Shown here: positions 44,499-53,422 of the stretch, piece by piece
Numbering within the stretch: position 1 is the first letter of the stretch
How the letters are laid out: each line of letters starts with the position of its first letter
Origin: CAWIVJ01 sp963839525
Lineage (GTDB): Bacteria > Cyanobacteriota > Vampirovibrionia > Gastranaerophilales > Gastranaerophilaceae
NCBI GenBank assembly: GCA_963839525.1
Contig: CAWIVJ010000005.1
Location: forward strand, 666,891 to 730,890
Direction of reading: 5' to 3'
Length of the DNA stretch: 64,000 nt
Program-made: the position numbers and the translations under genes
The notes under the pieces: generated by a model
What the model was told of the DNA's origin: nothing
Seen by the model: the letters and a program-made list of their open reading frames with translations, nothing else
Databases searched by the model: none

Positions 44499-45539
44499 AT
44501 GAAAATCGCATTAATTTCTCCAATTGCATGGAAAACTCCACCTGAACACTATGGGCCATGGGAAAACATCGCCTCATTGCTGTGCGAAGGACTTGTTAAA
44601 AGAGGAATTGATGTCACATTATTTGCAACCAAAGATTCAATAACTGCAGGAAAACTCAGCGCAGTATGTGAAAAAGGATATGAAGAAGATAAAACAATTG
44701 AGCCTAAAGTTTGGGAATGTCTTCATATTTCAGAAGTCTTTAAAAAAGCAGATGAATTTGATTTGATACATAATAATTTCGATTTTTTGCCGCTTACTTA
44801 TAGCAGTTTGGTTGAAACCCCAGTTTTAACAACAATCCATGGGTTTTCTTCTCCCAAAATTTTGCCTGTTTATGAAAAATATAATAAAAAAACTTACTAC
44901 GTTGCAATAAGTAATTCCGACAGATGCGATAAGCTCGATTACATTGCTACAATTTATCATGGAATTAACCTGAAACAATTTACTTTTAAAAAAGAAGCAG
45001 GAGATTATTTGTTATTTTTTGGCCGTATGCATCCTGATAAAGGGGCAAAAGAAGCCATTCAAATTGCCAAACTATCAGGGATGAAATTAATAATGGCCGG
45101 CATAGTTCAAGATAAGGATTATTTTGAAAAAGAAATAGCTCCCCATTTTGGCGATGACATTGTTTATGTTGGAAGTATAGGCCCAGATCAAAGAGATAAA
45201 TTACTTGGAAATGCCTATGCCCTATTGCATCCGATATTTTTTGCAGAACCATTCGGATTATCCGTTGTTGAATCCATGGCCTGCGGTACTCCGGTTATCG
45301 CTTTCAACAAAGGCAGTATGCCTGAATTAATCGAATCGGGAAAAAACGGATTTATCGTTTCAGATGTTAAAGAAGCAGTTGATGCAGTTAAAAAAATTCC
45401 TCAAATAGACAGGCAATATTGTAGAAATATAGTAGAGCAAAGATTTAATGTCGACAGAATGGTTGACGATTATATTAAAGTTTACCAGCGAATTATTAGT
45501 AAGAATAAAGTAGGAGAACATGTTCTTGAAAAATGTTAA
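44499..45539 (+). CDS. GT4-family glycosyltransferase
   Basis: Retaining glycosyltransferase of the GT4 type, 346 aa from the ATG at 44499. An ATG six codons earlier has no ribosome site. N-terminal Rossmann half: IALISPIAWKTPPEHYGPWE, FDLIHNNFDFLPLTYSSLVE. C-terminal half: YLLFFGRMHPDKGAKEAIQI and the EX7E motif in FFAEPFGLSVVESMACGTPV, then NKGSMPELIESGKNG. GDP-mannose or another NDP-sugar donor is possible. A TTGACA at 44422 and the palindrome ATGTTAACAT at 44446 mark a possible control region. The next gene overlaps its end by 20 bp. Confidence 0.88.
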   Translation: MKIALISPIAWKTPPEHYGPWENIASLLCEGLVKRGIDVTLFATKDSITAGKLSAVCEKGYEEDKTIEPKVWECLHISEVFKKADEFDLIHNNFDFLPLTYSSLVETPVLTTIHGFSSPKILPVYEKYNKKTYYVAISNSDRCDKLDYIATIYHGINLKQFTFKKEAGDYLLFFGRMHPDKGAKEAIQIAKLSGMKLIMAGIVQDKDYFEKEIAPHFGDDIVYVGSIGPDQRDKLLGNAYALLHPIFFAEPFGLSVVESMACGTPVIAFNKGSMPELIESGKNGFIVSDVKEAVDAVKKIPQIDRQYCRNIVEQRFNVDRMVDDYIKVYQRIISKNKVGEHVLEKC

Positions 45540-46470
45540 AGCTCAAATAGTAACAAGGTATGAAAAAAATCCCATTCTTACAAAAGAAGATGTACCATAT
45601 ACTATTGCAACAGTGCATAATGCAGGAGTCGTTAAATATAATAATGATTATATAATGTTGTTTCGTTCGCATCTACACAATGGTCGTTCCATAATTGGTA
45701 TAGCTAAAAGCAAAGACGGTTATAATTTTGAAGTTGGGCCTGAGCCATTTTTAACTCCTTCCACAGATACTGTTTTTGGTGAGTATGAAGAATATGGCGT
45801 AGAGGACGTTAGAATCAGCCAAATTGATGATGAATTTCTTTTAACATACAGCGCATATTCCAGGCATGGAGTTCGCATTGGGCTTGCAAAAACTAAGGAC
45901 TTTAAAACAGTAGAAAGAATTTCTCTAATTACTCAATCAGATTTGAGAAACGTAGTGATTTTCCCACAAAAAATTAACGGGCAGTACGTGAGACTTGACA
46001 GACCTCATTCTGAAATCTCAAAGTGGTCAATATGGGTATCTTACTCTCCTGATTTAATTCACTGGGGAAATTCTAAAGTAATAATAAAACCTGAAACTTA
46101 CCACTGGGATGAAATGAAAATCGGTCCAGGCGCAACTCCCATAAAAACACCTAAAGGCTGGTTAAATATTTATCACGGAGTTTTTGAAACTATGGCAGGT
46201 GCAGTATATCGTTTAGGCGTCGCATTACATGATTTACAAGATCCTTCAATAGTTTTAGGTGTATCTGATAATTGGATTTTAGAGCCTGAAGATCCTTGGG
46301 AGATTATCGGATATGTTCCAAATGTAGTTTTTACCTGCGGAGCGGTTCCTGAAGATGATGGAAGTGTAAAAATATATTGGGGTGGTGCCGACAGTGTTAT
46401 GTGTGTAGGTAGTGCAAATATAAATGATTTAATCGATTTATGTATTAAAAATTCAAGAAAAGCGTTGTAA
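45520..46470 (+). CDS. GH130-family mannoside phosphorylase (short form)
   Basis: Five-bladed beta-propeller of family GH130, 316 aa. These enzymes phosphorolyse beta-mannosides to mannose-1-phosphate. The blade motif with the general acid is EEYGVEDVRISQIDDEFLL (E-D-x-R). Other typical parts are IATVHNAGVVKYNNDYIML, SKDGYNFE and IGPGATPIKTPKGWLNIYHG. Ribosome site TAGGAG. Phosphorolysis is a family property, and the linkage (beta-1,2 or beta-1,4) cannot be settled by reading. It overlaps the upstream GT4 gene and is 48 bp before the second GH130 gene, so all are co-transcribed. Confidence 0.9.
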   Translation: MFLKNVKAQIVTRYEKNPILTKEDVPYTIATVHNAGVVKYNNDYIMLFRSHLHNGRSIIGIAKSKDGYNFEVGPEPFLTPSTDTVFGEYEEYGVEDVRISQIDDEFLLTYSAYSRHGVRIGLAKTKDFKTVERISLITQSDLRNVVIFPQKINGQYVRLDRPHSEISKWSIWVSYSPDLIHWGNSKVIIKPETYHWDEMKIGPGATPIKTPKGWLNIYHGVFETMAGAVYRLGVALHDLQDPSIVLGVSDNWILEPEDPWEIIGYVPNVVFTCGAVPEDDGSVKIYWGGADSVMCVGSANINDLIDLCIKNSRKAL

Positions 46471-46518
46471 AAGAAGATATAAAGAAAAAAGAGAAATAGC
46501 AAGAGTAAGGAAAAGAAA

Positions 46519-47982
46519 ATGCTTAATGTTAAAAGGATAAACAAAAAATTTCAGCCTGATTATTCACGTGTTATTGTAAAACCGCATATTCCGCAAGAAG
46601 AAACTCGCAGAAAAAAAATAATAATGAGAGTTTTGAAACTGTCTGAAGAAAAAGTAAATCAAGTATTAGAAAAAGTCATTATAAATTTTTCTAGCCGACA
46701 CAAAAATATATGGGAAGCTTTTGACAAGAATTATAATGAAATAAAGAGATTTGTTCCAGCAGATACCGAAATTAGTAATAACCGTAAAGCCCTTCTCGGT
46801 GCTTATTTTTCAGCAGAATACTCTATTCAGGCTGCTGCATTTTTTAATCCTTCAATTGTTGCACATCCCGACCAAAGCGAACTGCCGGAAGGAAGTTTAA
46901 GATTTATTTTAAGTTTTCGCTCAGTAGGCGAAGGGCATATTTCTTCCATTGAATTCAGAAGTGGCACAGTAGATAAAAATTGCGACTTTGCTTTTGACGA
47001 GGTCAGCAAATTTGCCGAAAGAGCTGACGTTAGAAGCAACCCTGTTTACGACAAAGCTACATTTTTTATGAAATTAGCCGAAATGCAAAAATCAGAAAAT
47101 GTAATACCTCAATTGGTTTACGACCTGCTAGCCGATGAATTTCTTCTGTCGGATTTAATCGGAGTATTACAAATGGTTATAGACTCTGATCACAAGGAGA
47201 TTGGAGAAAAAATCTTATGGCTTGCCAAATCTAACTATGAAATACAATTTAAGCTTGGTCAAGATATATCTGAAAAAATTATTTTTCCTTCATCACAAAA
47301 TGAAAGCAATGGTATAGAAGATGCAAGGTTTGTTCGATTTGTTGATGACAATAATTTAGTTACTTATTATGCAACTTATACAGCATATAACGGACGCAGC
47401 ATTTTGCCTCAAATTATTGAAACAAAAGATTTTACTAATTTTAAAATGATTACATTAAACGGAGAATTTTCAAAAAATAAAGGTATGGCTCTTTTTCCTC
47501 GAAAAATAGATGGAAAATATATGATGATATCCCGCGTTGACGGAGAAAACTTATATCTGATGTCCTCTGATAATATCCACTTTTGGTATAATGCGAAACT
47601 TTTAAAAGAACCTGAAAATTCATGGGAAATTGTACAAATAGGAAATTGCGGTTCTCCTATAGAAACTGAACAAGGTTGGATTGTGCTCACTCATGGAGTG
47701 GGTCCGATGAGGGAATATTGTATTGGAATAATCCTTTTAGACCTGAAAAATCCAAGTAAAATTATCGGGAGTATGTCAGAACCCCTGCTTGTTTGCACTC
47801 CGGAAGAACGTGAAGGATATGTGCCAAATGTATTATATTCTTGTGGTTCAATAATCCATAACGATAACTTAATTATTCCATATGCAATGTCTGACACCTG
47901 TTCAGGCATCATAACAATATCATTATCGGAATTATTCAATAATATTCAAAAAACAAAAAAAGAAAGTGAAAAAATATGCTAA
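46519..47982 (+). CDS. GH130-family mannoside phosphorylase (long form)
   Basis: A second GH130 protein, 487 aa. The first ~150 residues are a helical extension not found in the short enzyme (KPHIPQEETRRKKIIMRVLK, NRKALLGAYFSAEYSIQAAA). The propeller follows, with SNGIEDARFVRFVDDNNLVT (E-D-x-R), MALFPRKIDGKYMMISR and IGNCGSPIETEQGWIVLTHG. This long subgroup with an N-terminal helical domain often sits beside a short GH130 and is linked to beta-1,2-mannooligosaccharides in other bacteria; that transfer of function is inference. It overlaps the next gene by 7 bp. Confidence 0.88.
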   Translation: MLNVKRINKKFQPDYSRVIVKPHIPQEETRRKKIIMRVLKLSEEKVNQVLEKVIINFSSRHKNIWEAFDKNYNEIKRFVPADTEISNNRKALLGAYFSAEYSIQAAAFFNPSIVAHPDQSELPEGSLRFILSFRSVGEGHISSIEFRSGTVDKNCDFAFDEVSKFAERADVRSNPVYDKATFFMKLAEMQKSENVIPQLVYDLLADEFLLSDLIGVLQMVIDSDHKEIGEKILWLAKSNYEIQFKLGQDISEKIIFPSSQNESNGIEDARFVRFVDDNNLVTYYATYTAYNGRSILPQIIETKDFTNFKMITLNGEFSKNKGMALFPRKIDGKYMMISRVDGENLYLMSSDNIHFWYNAKLLKEPENSWEIVQIGNCGSPIETEQGWIVLTHGVGPMREYCIGIILLDLKNPSKIIGSMSEPLLVCTPEEREGYVPNVLYSCGSIIHNDNLIIPYAMSDTCSGIITISLSELFNNIQKTKKESEKIC

Positions 47983-50300
47983 AGCAACGTAAAATCGGAA
48001 ATGTGGGCAAAATTGCTGTTATTGGTAATTATTTGCCAAGACAATGTGGAATTGCTACTTTTACTACAGACTTAAGTCAGTCAATTGCTCGAGAATTAAA
48101 AACAGAAACAGACTTAATAAATATAGCAATGGATGACATTCCTGAAGGTTACAATTATCCGCATCAAGTTAAATTCAGAGTAAGACAAAATGTTCAGTCT
48201 GACTATTTTTGGGCAGCTGACTATTTGAATGCTAATCAATTTGACGCTGCTATTGTTCAGCATGAATACGGCATCTATGGGGGCGAAGACGGCTCTCATA
48301 TTTTACATTTTATTCAGTTTTTAAAAATGCCTGTTGTTACTAATTTACATACAGTACTGGAAAATCCGACTGCCGGTCAGCGGAAAATAATGAGGGGCTT
48401 AGCCAAATATTCAGACAGATTACTTGTAATGAGTAAAAAAGCTGTTGACATTCTAACCAATGTATATGCAATAGATTCTGAAATGATTTCTTTTATTCCT
48501 CATGGAGTACCTGACGCTACTTTTAAAGCGTCGGGGATATATAATGATCTTTTTGGATTAGAAAATCGAAATATAATTCTTACTTTTGGGCTTCTTGGTC
48601 CGGATAAGGGAATTGAATCAATGATAAAAGCTATGCCGATGATTGTAGAAAAACATCCCGACGTTATGTATTTGATATTAGGCCAAACTCACCCACACAT
48701 TATGCAAAAAACAGGAGATTCATATAGATATGATTTACAACAACTGGTCAACAAATTAGGAATGCAAAATCATATTGTCTTTCATAATAATTTTGTTGAA
48801 CTTGAAACGCTTATTCAATATCTTCAAACTTCGAAAATTTATGCACTTCCTTATTTAAAAAAAGAACAAATTACATCAGGAACACTTGCTTATGCATTAG
48901 GCGTAGGTACTCCGGTGGTTTCAACTCCGTTCTGGCATGCAGAAGAATTATTAGCAGACGGCCGAGGCGTGTTGGTTCCATTTAATGATTCTAGGCAGAT
49001 GGCCAAAGAAATTAATCATCTTTTATCAAACGATCAAGAGCTAGAAATGATGAGATTTAAGAGTTATCAATACGGCAGAACAATGATATGGAAAGAAGTA
49101 GCAAGAACGCATTTAGAACTTCTTTCTGAAATAAAGGAAAGAAAATCGCTTGAAAACATACAAGAGGTTGCTATTAAATACCATAAAATATTTAATGAAT
49201 TACCTGAAATAAATTTATCCCATTTAAAAACATTATCAGATGATACAGGATTGTTGCAGCATGCAAAATATACTACTCCAAATCTTCATCACGGTTATTG
49301 TGTTGATGACAATGCACGTGGATTAATAGCACTTACAAAATATTATTCACTCAGAAAAGATGAGGATGTTTTACTTTTAATTCAAAAATATTTAGCGTTT
49401 TTATACTATGCATTCAATCAAGACAACGGCAGATTTAGAAATTTTATGTCTTATGATAGACGTTGGCTTGAATTATCAGGCAGCGAAGATTCGCATGCGC
49501 GTGCTCTATGGGGGTTAGGAATAACAGTTAAAGAAGCACCGGATAGTTCTATCAGAAATATGGCCATGCGTTTATTTCTTGATGCGCTGCCAACGGTTGA
49601 ACATTTTACTTCACCAAGAGCTTGGGGTTATACTATATTAGGAATGCAGGCTTATCTGTCAGTTTACGGAGGGGACGTCTCTGTTCGTAGACTTCGTGAT
49701 GAATTAGCAAAAAAAATATATGAATTATTTAAAAATAATTCCTCTGATGAATGGACATGGTGCGAAGCTACTGCAACCTATGCAAATGCTATTTTGCCTC
49801 ATTCAATGATTTTAGCTGGTAAATGGATGCCTGATCAGGAAATGTATGAAACCGGAATAAAGTCTTTAAAATGGCTATTAAAAGTCCAAACAGCACCAGA
49901 GGGGCATCTATCAATAATTGGGAATCAGGGCTGGTTTGATAAAAACGGAAATCGTTCTATATTTGATCAACAACCTGTCGAGGTAAAATCCTTAATTAAT
50001 GCTTGTTTAGATGTTTATATTGCAACCGGTGACAAAAAATGGTTTGAAGAGAGCGAGCGATGTTTAAGTTGGTTCCTTGGACAAAATGACCTTCAAGCAC
50101 CTGTGTGTGATTATAAAACGGGAGGTTGTTGTGACGGATTAGAAAGCCAGGGCGTTAATGGCAATCAAGGTGCAGAATCTACGCTTGCCTGGATAATTTC
50201 GTTGATTAATATGCATACTGCAATGGGACTGGAATTTCATTTAAGTGAAGATATTTCTATAAAGTCCAGTGATTTTTTAGTAAGTATAAAAAATAATTAA
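47976..50300 (+). CDS. two-domain protein: GT4 glycosyltransferase fused to an alpha/alpha-barrel glycosidase-like domain
   Basis: A 774-aa fusion. Residues ~8-390 are a GT4 transferase (GNYLPRQCGIATFTTDLSQS, VQHEYGIYGGEDGSHILHF, FGLLGPDKGIESMIKAM, with YLKKEQITSGTLAYALGVGT in the donor loop). Residues ~410-760 form a helical barrel-like domain (LHHGYCVDDNARGLIALTKY, SGSEDSHARALWGLG, WCEATATYANAILPHSMILA), resembling alpha/alpha6 glycosidases. The fusion lets one protein add and perhaps trim sugars. It ends the four-gene operon and is followed by a terminator. Catalytic activity of the second domain is unproven. Confidence 0.85.
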   Translation: MLKQRKIGNVGKIAVIGNYLPRQCGIATFTTDLSQSIARELKTETDLINIAMDDIPEGYNYPHQVKFRVRQNVQSDYFWAADYLNANQFDAAIVQHEYGIYGGEDGSHILHFIQFLKMPVVTNLHTVLENPTAGQRKIMRGLAKYSDRLLVMSKKAVDILTNVYAIDSEMISFIPHGVPDATFKASGIYNDLFGLENRNIILTFGLLGPDKGIESMIKAMPMIVEKHPDVMYLILGQTHPHIMQKTGDSYRYDLQQLVNKLGMQNHIVFHNNFVELETLIQYLQTSKIYALPYLKKEQITSGTLAYALGVGTPVVSTPFWHAEELLADGRGVLVPFNDSRQMAKEINHLLSNDQELEMMRFKSYQYGRTMIWKEVARTHLELLSEIKERKSLENIQEVAIKYHKIFNELPEINLSHLKTLSDDTGLLQHAKYTTPNLHHGYCVDDNARGLIALTKYYSLRKDEDVLLLIQKYLAFLYYAFNQDNGRFRNFMSYDRRWLELSGSEDSHARALWGLGITVKEAPDSSIRNMAMRLFLDALPTVEHFTSPRAWGYTILGMQAYLSVYGGDVSVRRLRDELAKKIYELFKNNSSDEWTWCEATATYANAILPHSMILAGKWMPDQEMYETGIKSLKWLLKVQTAPEGHLSIIGNQGWFDKNGNRSIFDQQPVEVKSLINACLDVYIATGDKKWFEESERCLSWFLGQNDLQAPVCDYKTGGCCDGLESQGVNGNQGAESTLAWIISLINMHTAMGLEFHLSEDISIKSSDFLVSIKNN

Positions 50301-50417
50301 AGAATCCAATCCACAAAGAAACCCCCAAGTTCGCATTTTTACATAAACCAAAATAGCCTCTATAATAAGTAAATTTTATCATAAATAGCATAAAAAATTT
50401 GAGAGTCTCCCAAGGTT

Positions 50418-50486
50418 GCCCATTTTCTCGAACTCTACAATATACTAAAAAAAGACACCGAAAGGTGTCTTTTTCTAATGGTGGGC
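50418..50486. repeat. left copy of a terminator/tRNA-end repeat unit
   Basis: GCCCATTTTCTCGAACTCT, about 11 nt, a terminator hairpin, then AATGGTGGGC. The same order (CCC..ATTTTCTCGAACTC, hairpin, AATGGTGGGC) occurs at 51522-51601. TGGTGGGC is also the start of the complement of the tRNA-Leu 3' end. The two units flank the 259-aa gene. Confidence 0.6.
50447..50474. terminator. terminator after the glycan operon
   Basis: AGACACC, tetraloop GAAA, GGTGTCT, with a run of seven A before and four T after. It is bidirectional and ends the GH130/GT operon on the plus strand. Confidence 0.85.
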
Positions 50487-50700
50487 TTAAAGGGACGATT
50501 AACGAACTTTTTACCTTTGTTTTTGATTAAACAAAAAACGATGAGACTTATGAAAATCTTATTGTCAGGTACATTGCACTCTTACATAAATGGAATGTAA
50601 GGCAGAAACAAAATAAGTAGTAAAACGTCAAATATATTAAATGACATGTTAATGTTATAATTGAACTAATTTTTACTTATATTCGTAGGGAGTGAAGAAT

Positions 50701-51480
50701 TTGTCGTCAAATGATTTGATTAAATTAATAAGCAAATTTAATGAAGCAAAAGTGAATTTTTGTGATAATAGTGCCGAATACGAAAATGAAGTGGCATCTT
50801 TAATTAAAAAAATGGAGCAATTCGAAAAGCCAAGTCCTGATGGATATTCTAAAATTGGTAATAAGGTTCTTATAATAGAACACTTTGAGTTTGACAGTGC
50901 ACAGAAGATTTATAAAGGAAAAGAGAGTAAAGGAAGTAAAAATAGAAAAGAATTAGATAGAGTTGAGAAAGAAGTTAAAAAAAGCCTTATTGAAGGTAAT
51001 AATTTTTCAAAAAATGTTATAAATTGCAAATATAATATTGAACAATATATTCAAAATGCAATAAGTGGATTCGAAAATCATTATAAGAAGATTCCATCCT
51101 ATAAAGAACATTTAAGAGCTGAAAACATAATAAATGATGATACTGAAACAAAAGTAATGTTTTTAATTGAAGATATAACACCACTAACAAATTTAGATTG
51201 TAAAAGTAAGAAGCCTATTATTTTGGTTAAATGTGATAAGTTTTTGGATATTTTCGAAAAAAATAAACATGTTGATTACATATTATGCTTTAGTGAAGAC
51301 AACAAACAAGATGACATATTTAGTGATCATAAAACGGAGAAAAATATATATTTTTTAAGCCAATCATCTATTGAGAACTATAGAAATAATGAACTAAAAG
51401 TAAATGAAATAGAAATAATTGATTTAGGACTCCCTCAAGTAAGTGCTTTTATTTATGGGATTAATCCGCCAGAAATTTAG
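50701..51480 (+). CDS. unrecognised cargo protein in the tRNA-Leu hot spot
   Basis: A 259-aa soluble, charged protein. The start is taken at a TTG with GGGAG 8 nt upstream; a GTG 9 bp earlier is too close to that site. TATAAT lies at 50656. The middle contains IGNKVLIIEHFEFDSAQKIY and a Lys-rich stretch (KGSKNRKELDRVEKEVKKSL) that could be a nuclease-like or nucleic-acid-binding part. The C-terminus has ETKVMFLIEDITPLTNLD, PIILVKCDKFLDIF and YILCFSEDNK. No family is recognised. Position between two repeat units beside a tRNA suggests a small accessory, possibly defence-related, cassette. Confidence 0.65.
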   Translation: MSSNDLIKLISKFNEAKVNFCDNSAEYENEVASLIKKMEQFEKPSPDGYSKIGNKVLIIEHFEFDSAQKIYKGKESKGSKNRKELDRVEKEVKKSLIEGNNFSKNVINCKYNIEQYIQNAISGFENHYKKIPSYKEHLRAENIINDDTETKVMFLIEDITPLTNLDCKSKKPIILVKCDKFLDIFEKNKHVDYILCFSEDNKQDDIFSDHKTEKNIYFLSQSSIENYRNNELKVNEIEIIDLGLPQVSAFIYGINPPEI

Positions 51481-51521
51481 ACATATTCAAAAAGTCGAAA
51501 AGTTCGAGCTTTGCTAAAGGT

Positions 51522-51601
51522 ACCCGATTTTCTCGAACTCAGCAAAGCAACAAAAAAGAGCCTTAACGGCTCTTTTTATAAATGGTGGGCCCGGAGAGAC
51601 T
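51522..51601. repeat. right copy of the terminator/tRNA-end repeat unit
   Basis: ACCCGATTTTCTCGAACTC, then a hairpin (51553-51577), then AATGGTGGGCCCGGAGAGACT. The last 19 bases are identical to the complement of the tRNA-Leu 3' end. It resembles the unit at 50418-50486. Confidence 0.65.
51553..51577. terminator. terminator hairpin
   Basis: AAAAAGAGCC, loop TTAAC, GGCTCTTTTT. A perfect stem with A and T tails, so it works in both directions. It lies at the same distance from the tRNA-end copy as the terminators at 50447 and 51759. Confidence 0.8.
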
Positions 51602-51630
51602 GTCTTGCTCGCTCGCGCTAAACGGCGTTA

Positions 51631-51708
51631 CGGATTTTCTTTTCACAAGCTTTGCTTGCTCCAAAGAAAATTCCTCCAGCCTCGGCTCGCTCCCGCTCGA
51701 ATTCAGAC
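51631..51708 (-). repeat. dispersed tRNA-linked repeat, copy at tRNA-Leu
   Basis: About 78 bp, whose complement matches 36375-36451 with most differences being single substitutions (shared cores TTTGGAGCAA, CAAAG, CGAGC). The orientation relative to the tRNA is the same in both loci. The region was also read as open frames on both strands, but these are not credible genes. Confidence 0.7.
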
Positions 51709-51758
51709 AAAACTCCGTTTTGTAGAGTTCTCGTCTCTCAACTGTCCAAATTACCAAC

Positions 51759-51790
51759 AAAAAAGAGGACTCTTACGAATCCTCTTTTTT
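51759..51790. terminator. tRNA-Leu terminator
   Basis: AAAAAAGAGGA and TCCTCTTTTTT around a short loop, beginning 5 nt after the tRNA-Leu CCA on the minus strand. It ends tRNA transcription. Confidence 0.85.
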
Positions 51791-51795
51791 ATTAG

Positions 51796-51880
51796 TGGTG
51801 GGCCCGGAGAGACTCGAACTCTCACACCTTTCGGCGCTAGATCCTAAGTCTAGTGCGTCTACCAATTTCGCCACAGGCCC
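51796..51880 (-). tRNA. tRNA-Leu (anticodon UAG)
   Basis: On the minus strand it begins GGGCCTGTGGCGAAATTGG, with anticodon loop CTTAGGA, a long leucine-type variable arm, T arm GAGAGTTCGAGTCTCTC, and acceptor CGGGCCC-A-CCA. CCA is encoded. A 19-nt copy of its 3' end lies at 51583-51601. Confidence 0.95.
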
Positions 51881-52107
51881 ACGCTTTTTTGGAGTTGTTT
51901 ATCGCAAGCTTTTCACAATGACAATAAAAAATTTACCCCAAGCAAATAATTATGTCAAGTTATAAAGGTCAACAAAGGTAAAATATTACTATTGATTACA
52001 AATCACTTAATGAAATATACTAAATTGATTTTTTTTGTTATATAATGTCATAGAGTTGGGTTAATACACGTTTCTAACCCTAGTTTTAACCATGTAGAGG
52101 AAATGCT

Positions 52108-53418
52108 TTGAAAAGTTCAAAACTTACGTTAGCTATATTTTTGTCTTTAATTTTGGGGATTATTTTTGGATGGGTTGCTCCGGAACTTGCTCAAAAATTT
52201 CATCCACTGGCAACAATTTTTCTAAACATGGTTAAAATGATTATCGCACCATTGCTGTTTGCAACTCTCGTTGTCGGGATTGCCGGTCATGGTGATGCAA
52301 AAAGTATCGGTAAAATAGGGGTAAAAACGCTTGTATATTTCGAAATAGTTACGACTTTAGCTCTTGCAATCGGCTTATTTGTCGGAAATCTATTTAAACC
52401 GGGTGCCGGGTTTAACCTTACAGCGAATGCAAGTGCAATACAGACAGCTAATCAGATGGCAACTGTACAAACACATTCATCTATGGCAGAACTGGTCACA
52501 AGTATTTTCCCTACAAGCGTAATTCAGTCTATGGCTGAAGGAAATTTATTGCAAATAGTGGTTTTCTCAATATTCTTTGCACTCGCAATTTGTGCTGTTG
52601 GACAAAAAGCAAAACCCGTTCTGGATACTTTAAGTTCCTTAGCCGAAGTTATGTTTAAATTTACCGAATATGTAATGTTTTTTGCTCCTGTCGGAATTTT
52701 CGGAGCTATTGCTTCTACGGTTGGAGAAAACGGTATAGGTATTTTGGGAAGTTACGCTAAAATAATATTCTCATTATATTTCGCTTTAATTTTATTTGTT
52801 ACAATTGTTTTATTTGTTGCTTGCAAAATAGTTAGAATTTCGTTTAGAAGTCTTCTCCGAACAATTCAGGAACCGGCCTTGTTAGCATTTTCAACAGCAA
52901 GTTCGGAAGCCGCATTGCCTAAAGCAATGAAAATTATGGAGCAATTTGGTGTGCCTCGAAATATCGTTGGCTTTGTTATGCCTACGGGATACACTTTTAA
53001 TTTAGATGGAAGTACATTATATTTGGCGTTGGGAGTTCTTTTCGCAACCCAAATAGTTGGAATAGATATGTCTTTTACGCAACAAATTATGATTATGCTC
53101 GCACTTATGATTACCAGTAAAGGTGTTGCTGCTGTTCCAAGGGTTTCTTTAATTGTTTTAGCAGGAACTCTGGCAAGCTTTAACATTCCGCTTATAGGCG
53201 TTGCTATTCTGCTTGGTATTGACCAAATTCTTGATATGGGAAGAACCACAGTTAATTTAATAGGAAACTGTGTGGCAACTGTTGTAATTGCTCGTTGGGA
53301 AAATGAATTTGATTACGTTAAAATGAATGAATTTATAAAAGAGCGAAAGGCAAAAAGACTGGGCTCGGTGGTTTTAGAAAAACAAAAGCATGAAGAGTAT
53401 AGTGCAATACAAGGATAA
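52108..53418 (+). CDS. dicarboxylate/amino-acid:cation symporter (DAACS family)
   Basis: Inner-membrane uptake of dicarboxylates, glutamate or aspartate with Na+ or H+, 436 aa with ~8 helices and two re-entrant hairpins. Conserved parts are LFLNMVKMIIAPLLFATLVV, AFSTASSEAALPKAMKIMEQ (serine-rich hairpin), GYTFNLDGSTLYLALGVLFA (the NxDG part of the substrate site) and GVAAVPRVSLIVLAGTLASF. The start is a TTG with AGAGG 7 nt upstream. An ATG 5 nt before it is out of frame. It ends 4 bp before ileS. Substrate choice cannot be settled. Confidence 0.92.
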   Translation: MKSSKLTLAIFLSLILGIIFGWVAPELAQKFHPLATIFLNMVKMIIAPLLFATLVVGIAGHGDAKSIGKIGVKTLVYFEIVTTLALAIGLFVGNLFKPGAGFNLTANASAIQTANQMATVQTHSSMAELVTSIFPTSVIQSMAEGNLLQIVVFSIFFALAICAVGQKAKPVLDTLSSLAEVMFKFTEYVMFFAPVGIFGAIASTVGENGIGILGSYAKIIFSLYFALILFVTIVLFVACKIVRISFRSLLRTIQEPALLAFSTASSEAALPKAMKIMEQFGVPRNIVGFVMPTGYTFNLDGSTLYLALGVLFATQIVGIDMSFTQQIMIMLALMITSKGVAAVPRVSLIVLAGTLASFNIPLIGVAILLGIDQILDMGRTTVNLIGNCVATVVIARWENEFDYVKMNEFIKERKAKRLGSVVLEKQKHEEYSAIQG

Positions 53419-53422
53419 AAGA

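Larger units (their letters stand above)
51583..51795 (-). mobile_element. 213-bp insertion at tRNA-Leu, bounded by 19-bp direct repeats
   Basis: TGGTGGGCCCGGAGAGACT occurs at 51583-51601 and again at 51796-51814 within the complete tRNA-Leu gene. The first copy is only the 3' end of the tRNA, including CCA. This is the mark left when an element integrates into a tRNA 3' end and rebuilds the tRNA on one side. Inside are a terminator and the dispersed repeat at 51631-51708 but no gene. It is too small to be autonomous. It could be a mini-element or the scar of a larger one. Confidence 0.55.

Noticed and set aside
51563..51847. Open frames on both strands across the tRNA-Leu downstream region
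   Set aside because: They cover the terminators, the 19-bp tRNA copy and the dispersed repeat. One runs into the tRNA gene. No ribosome sites and no protein-like sequence.
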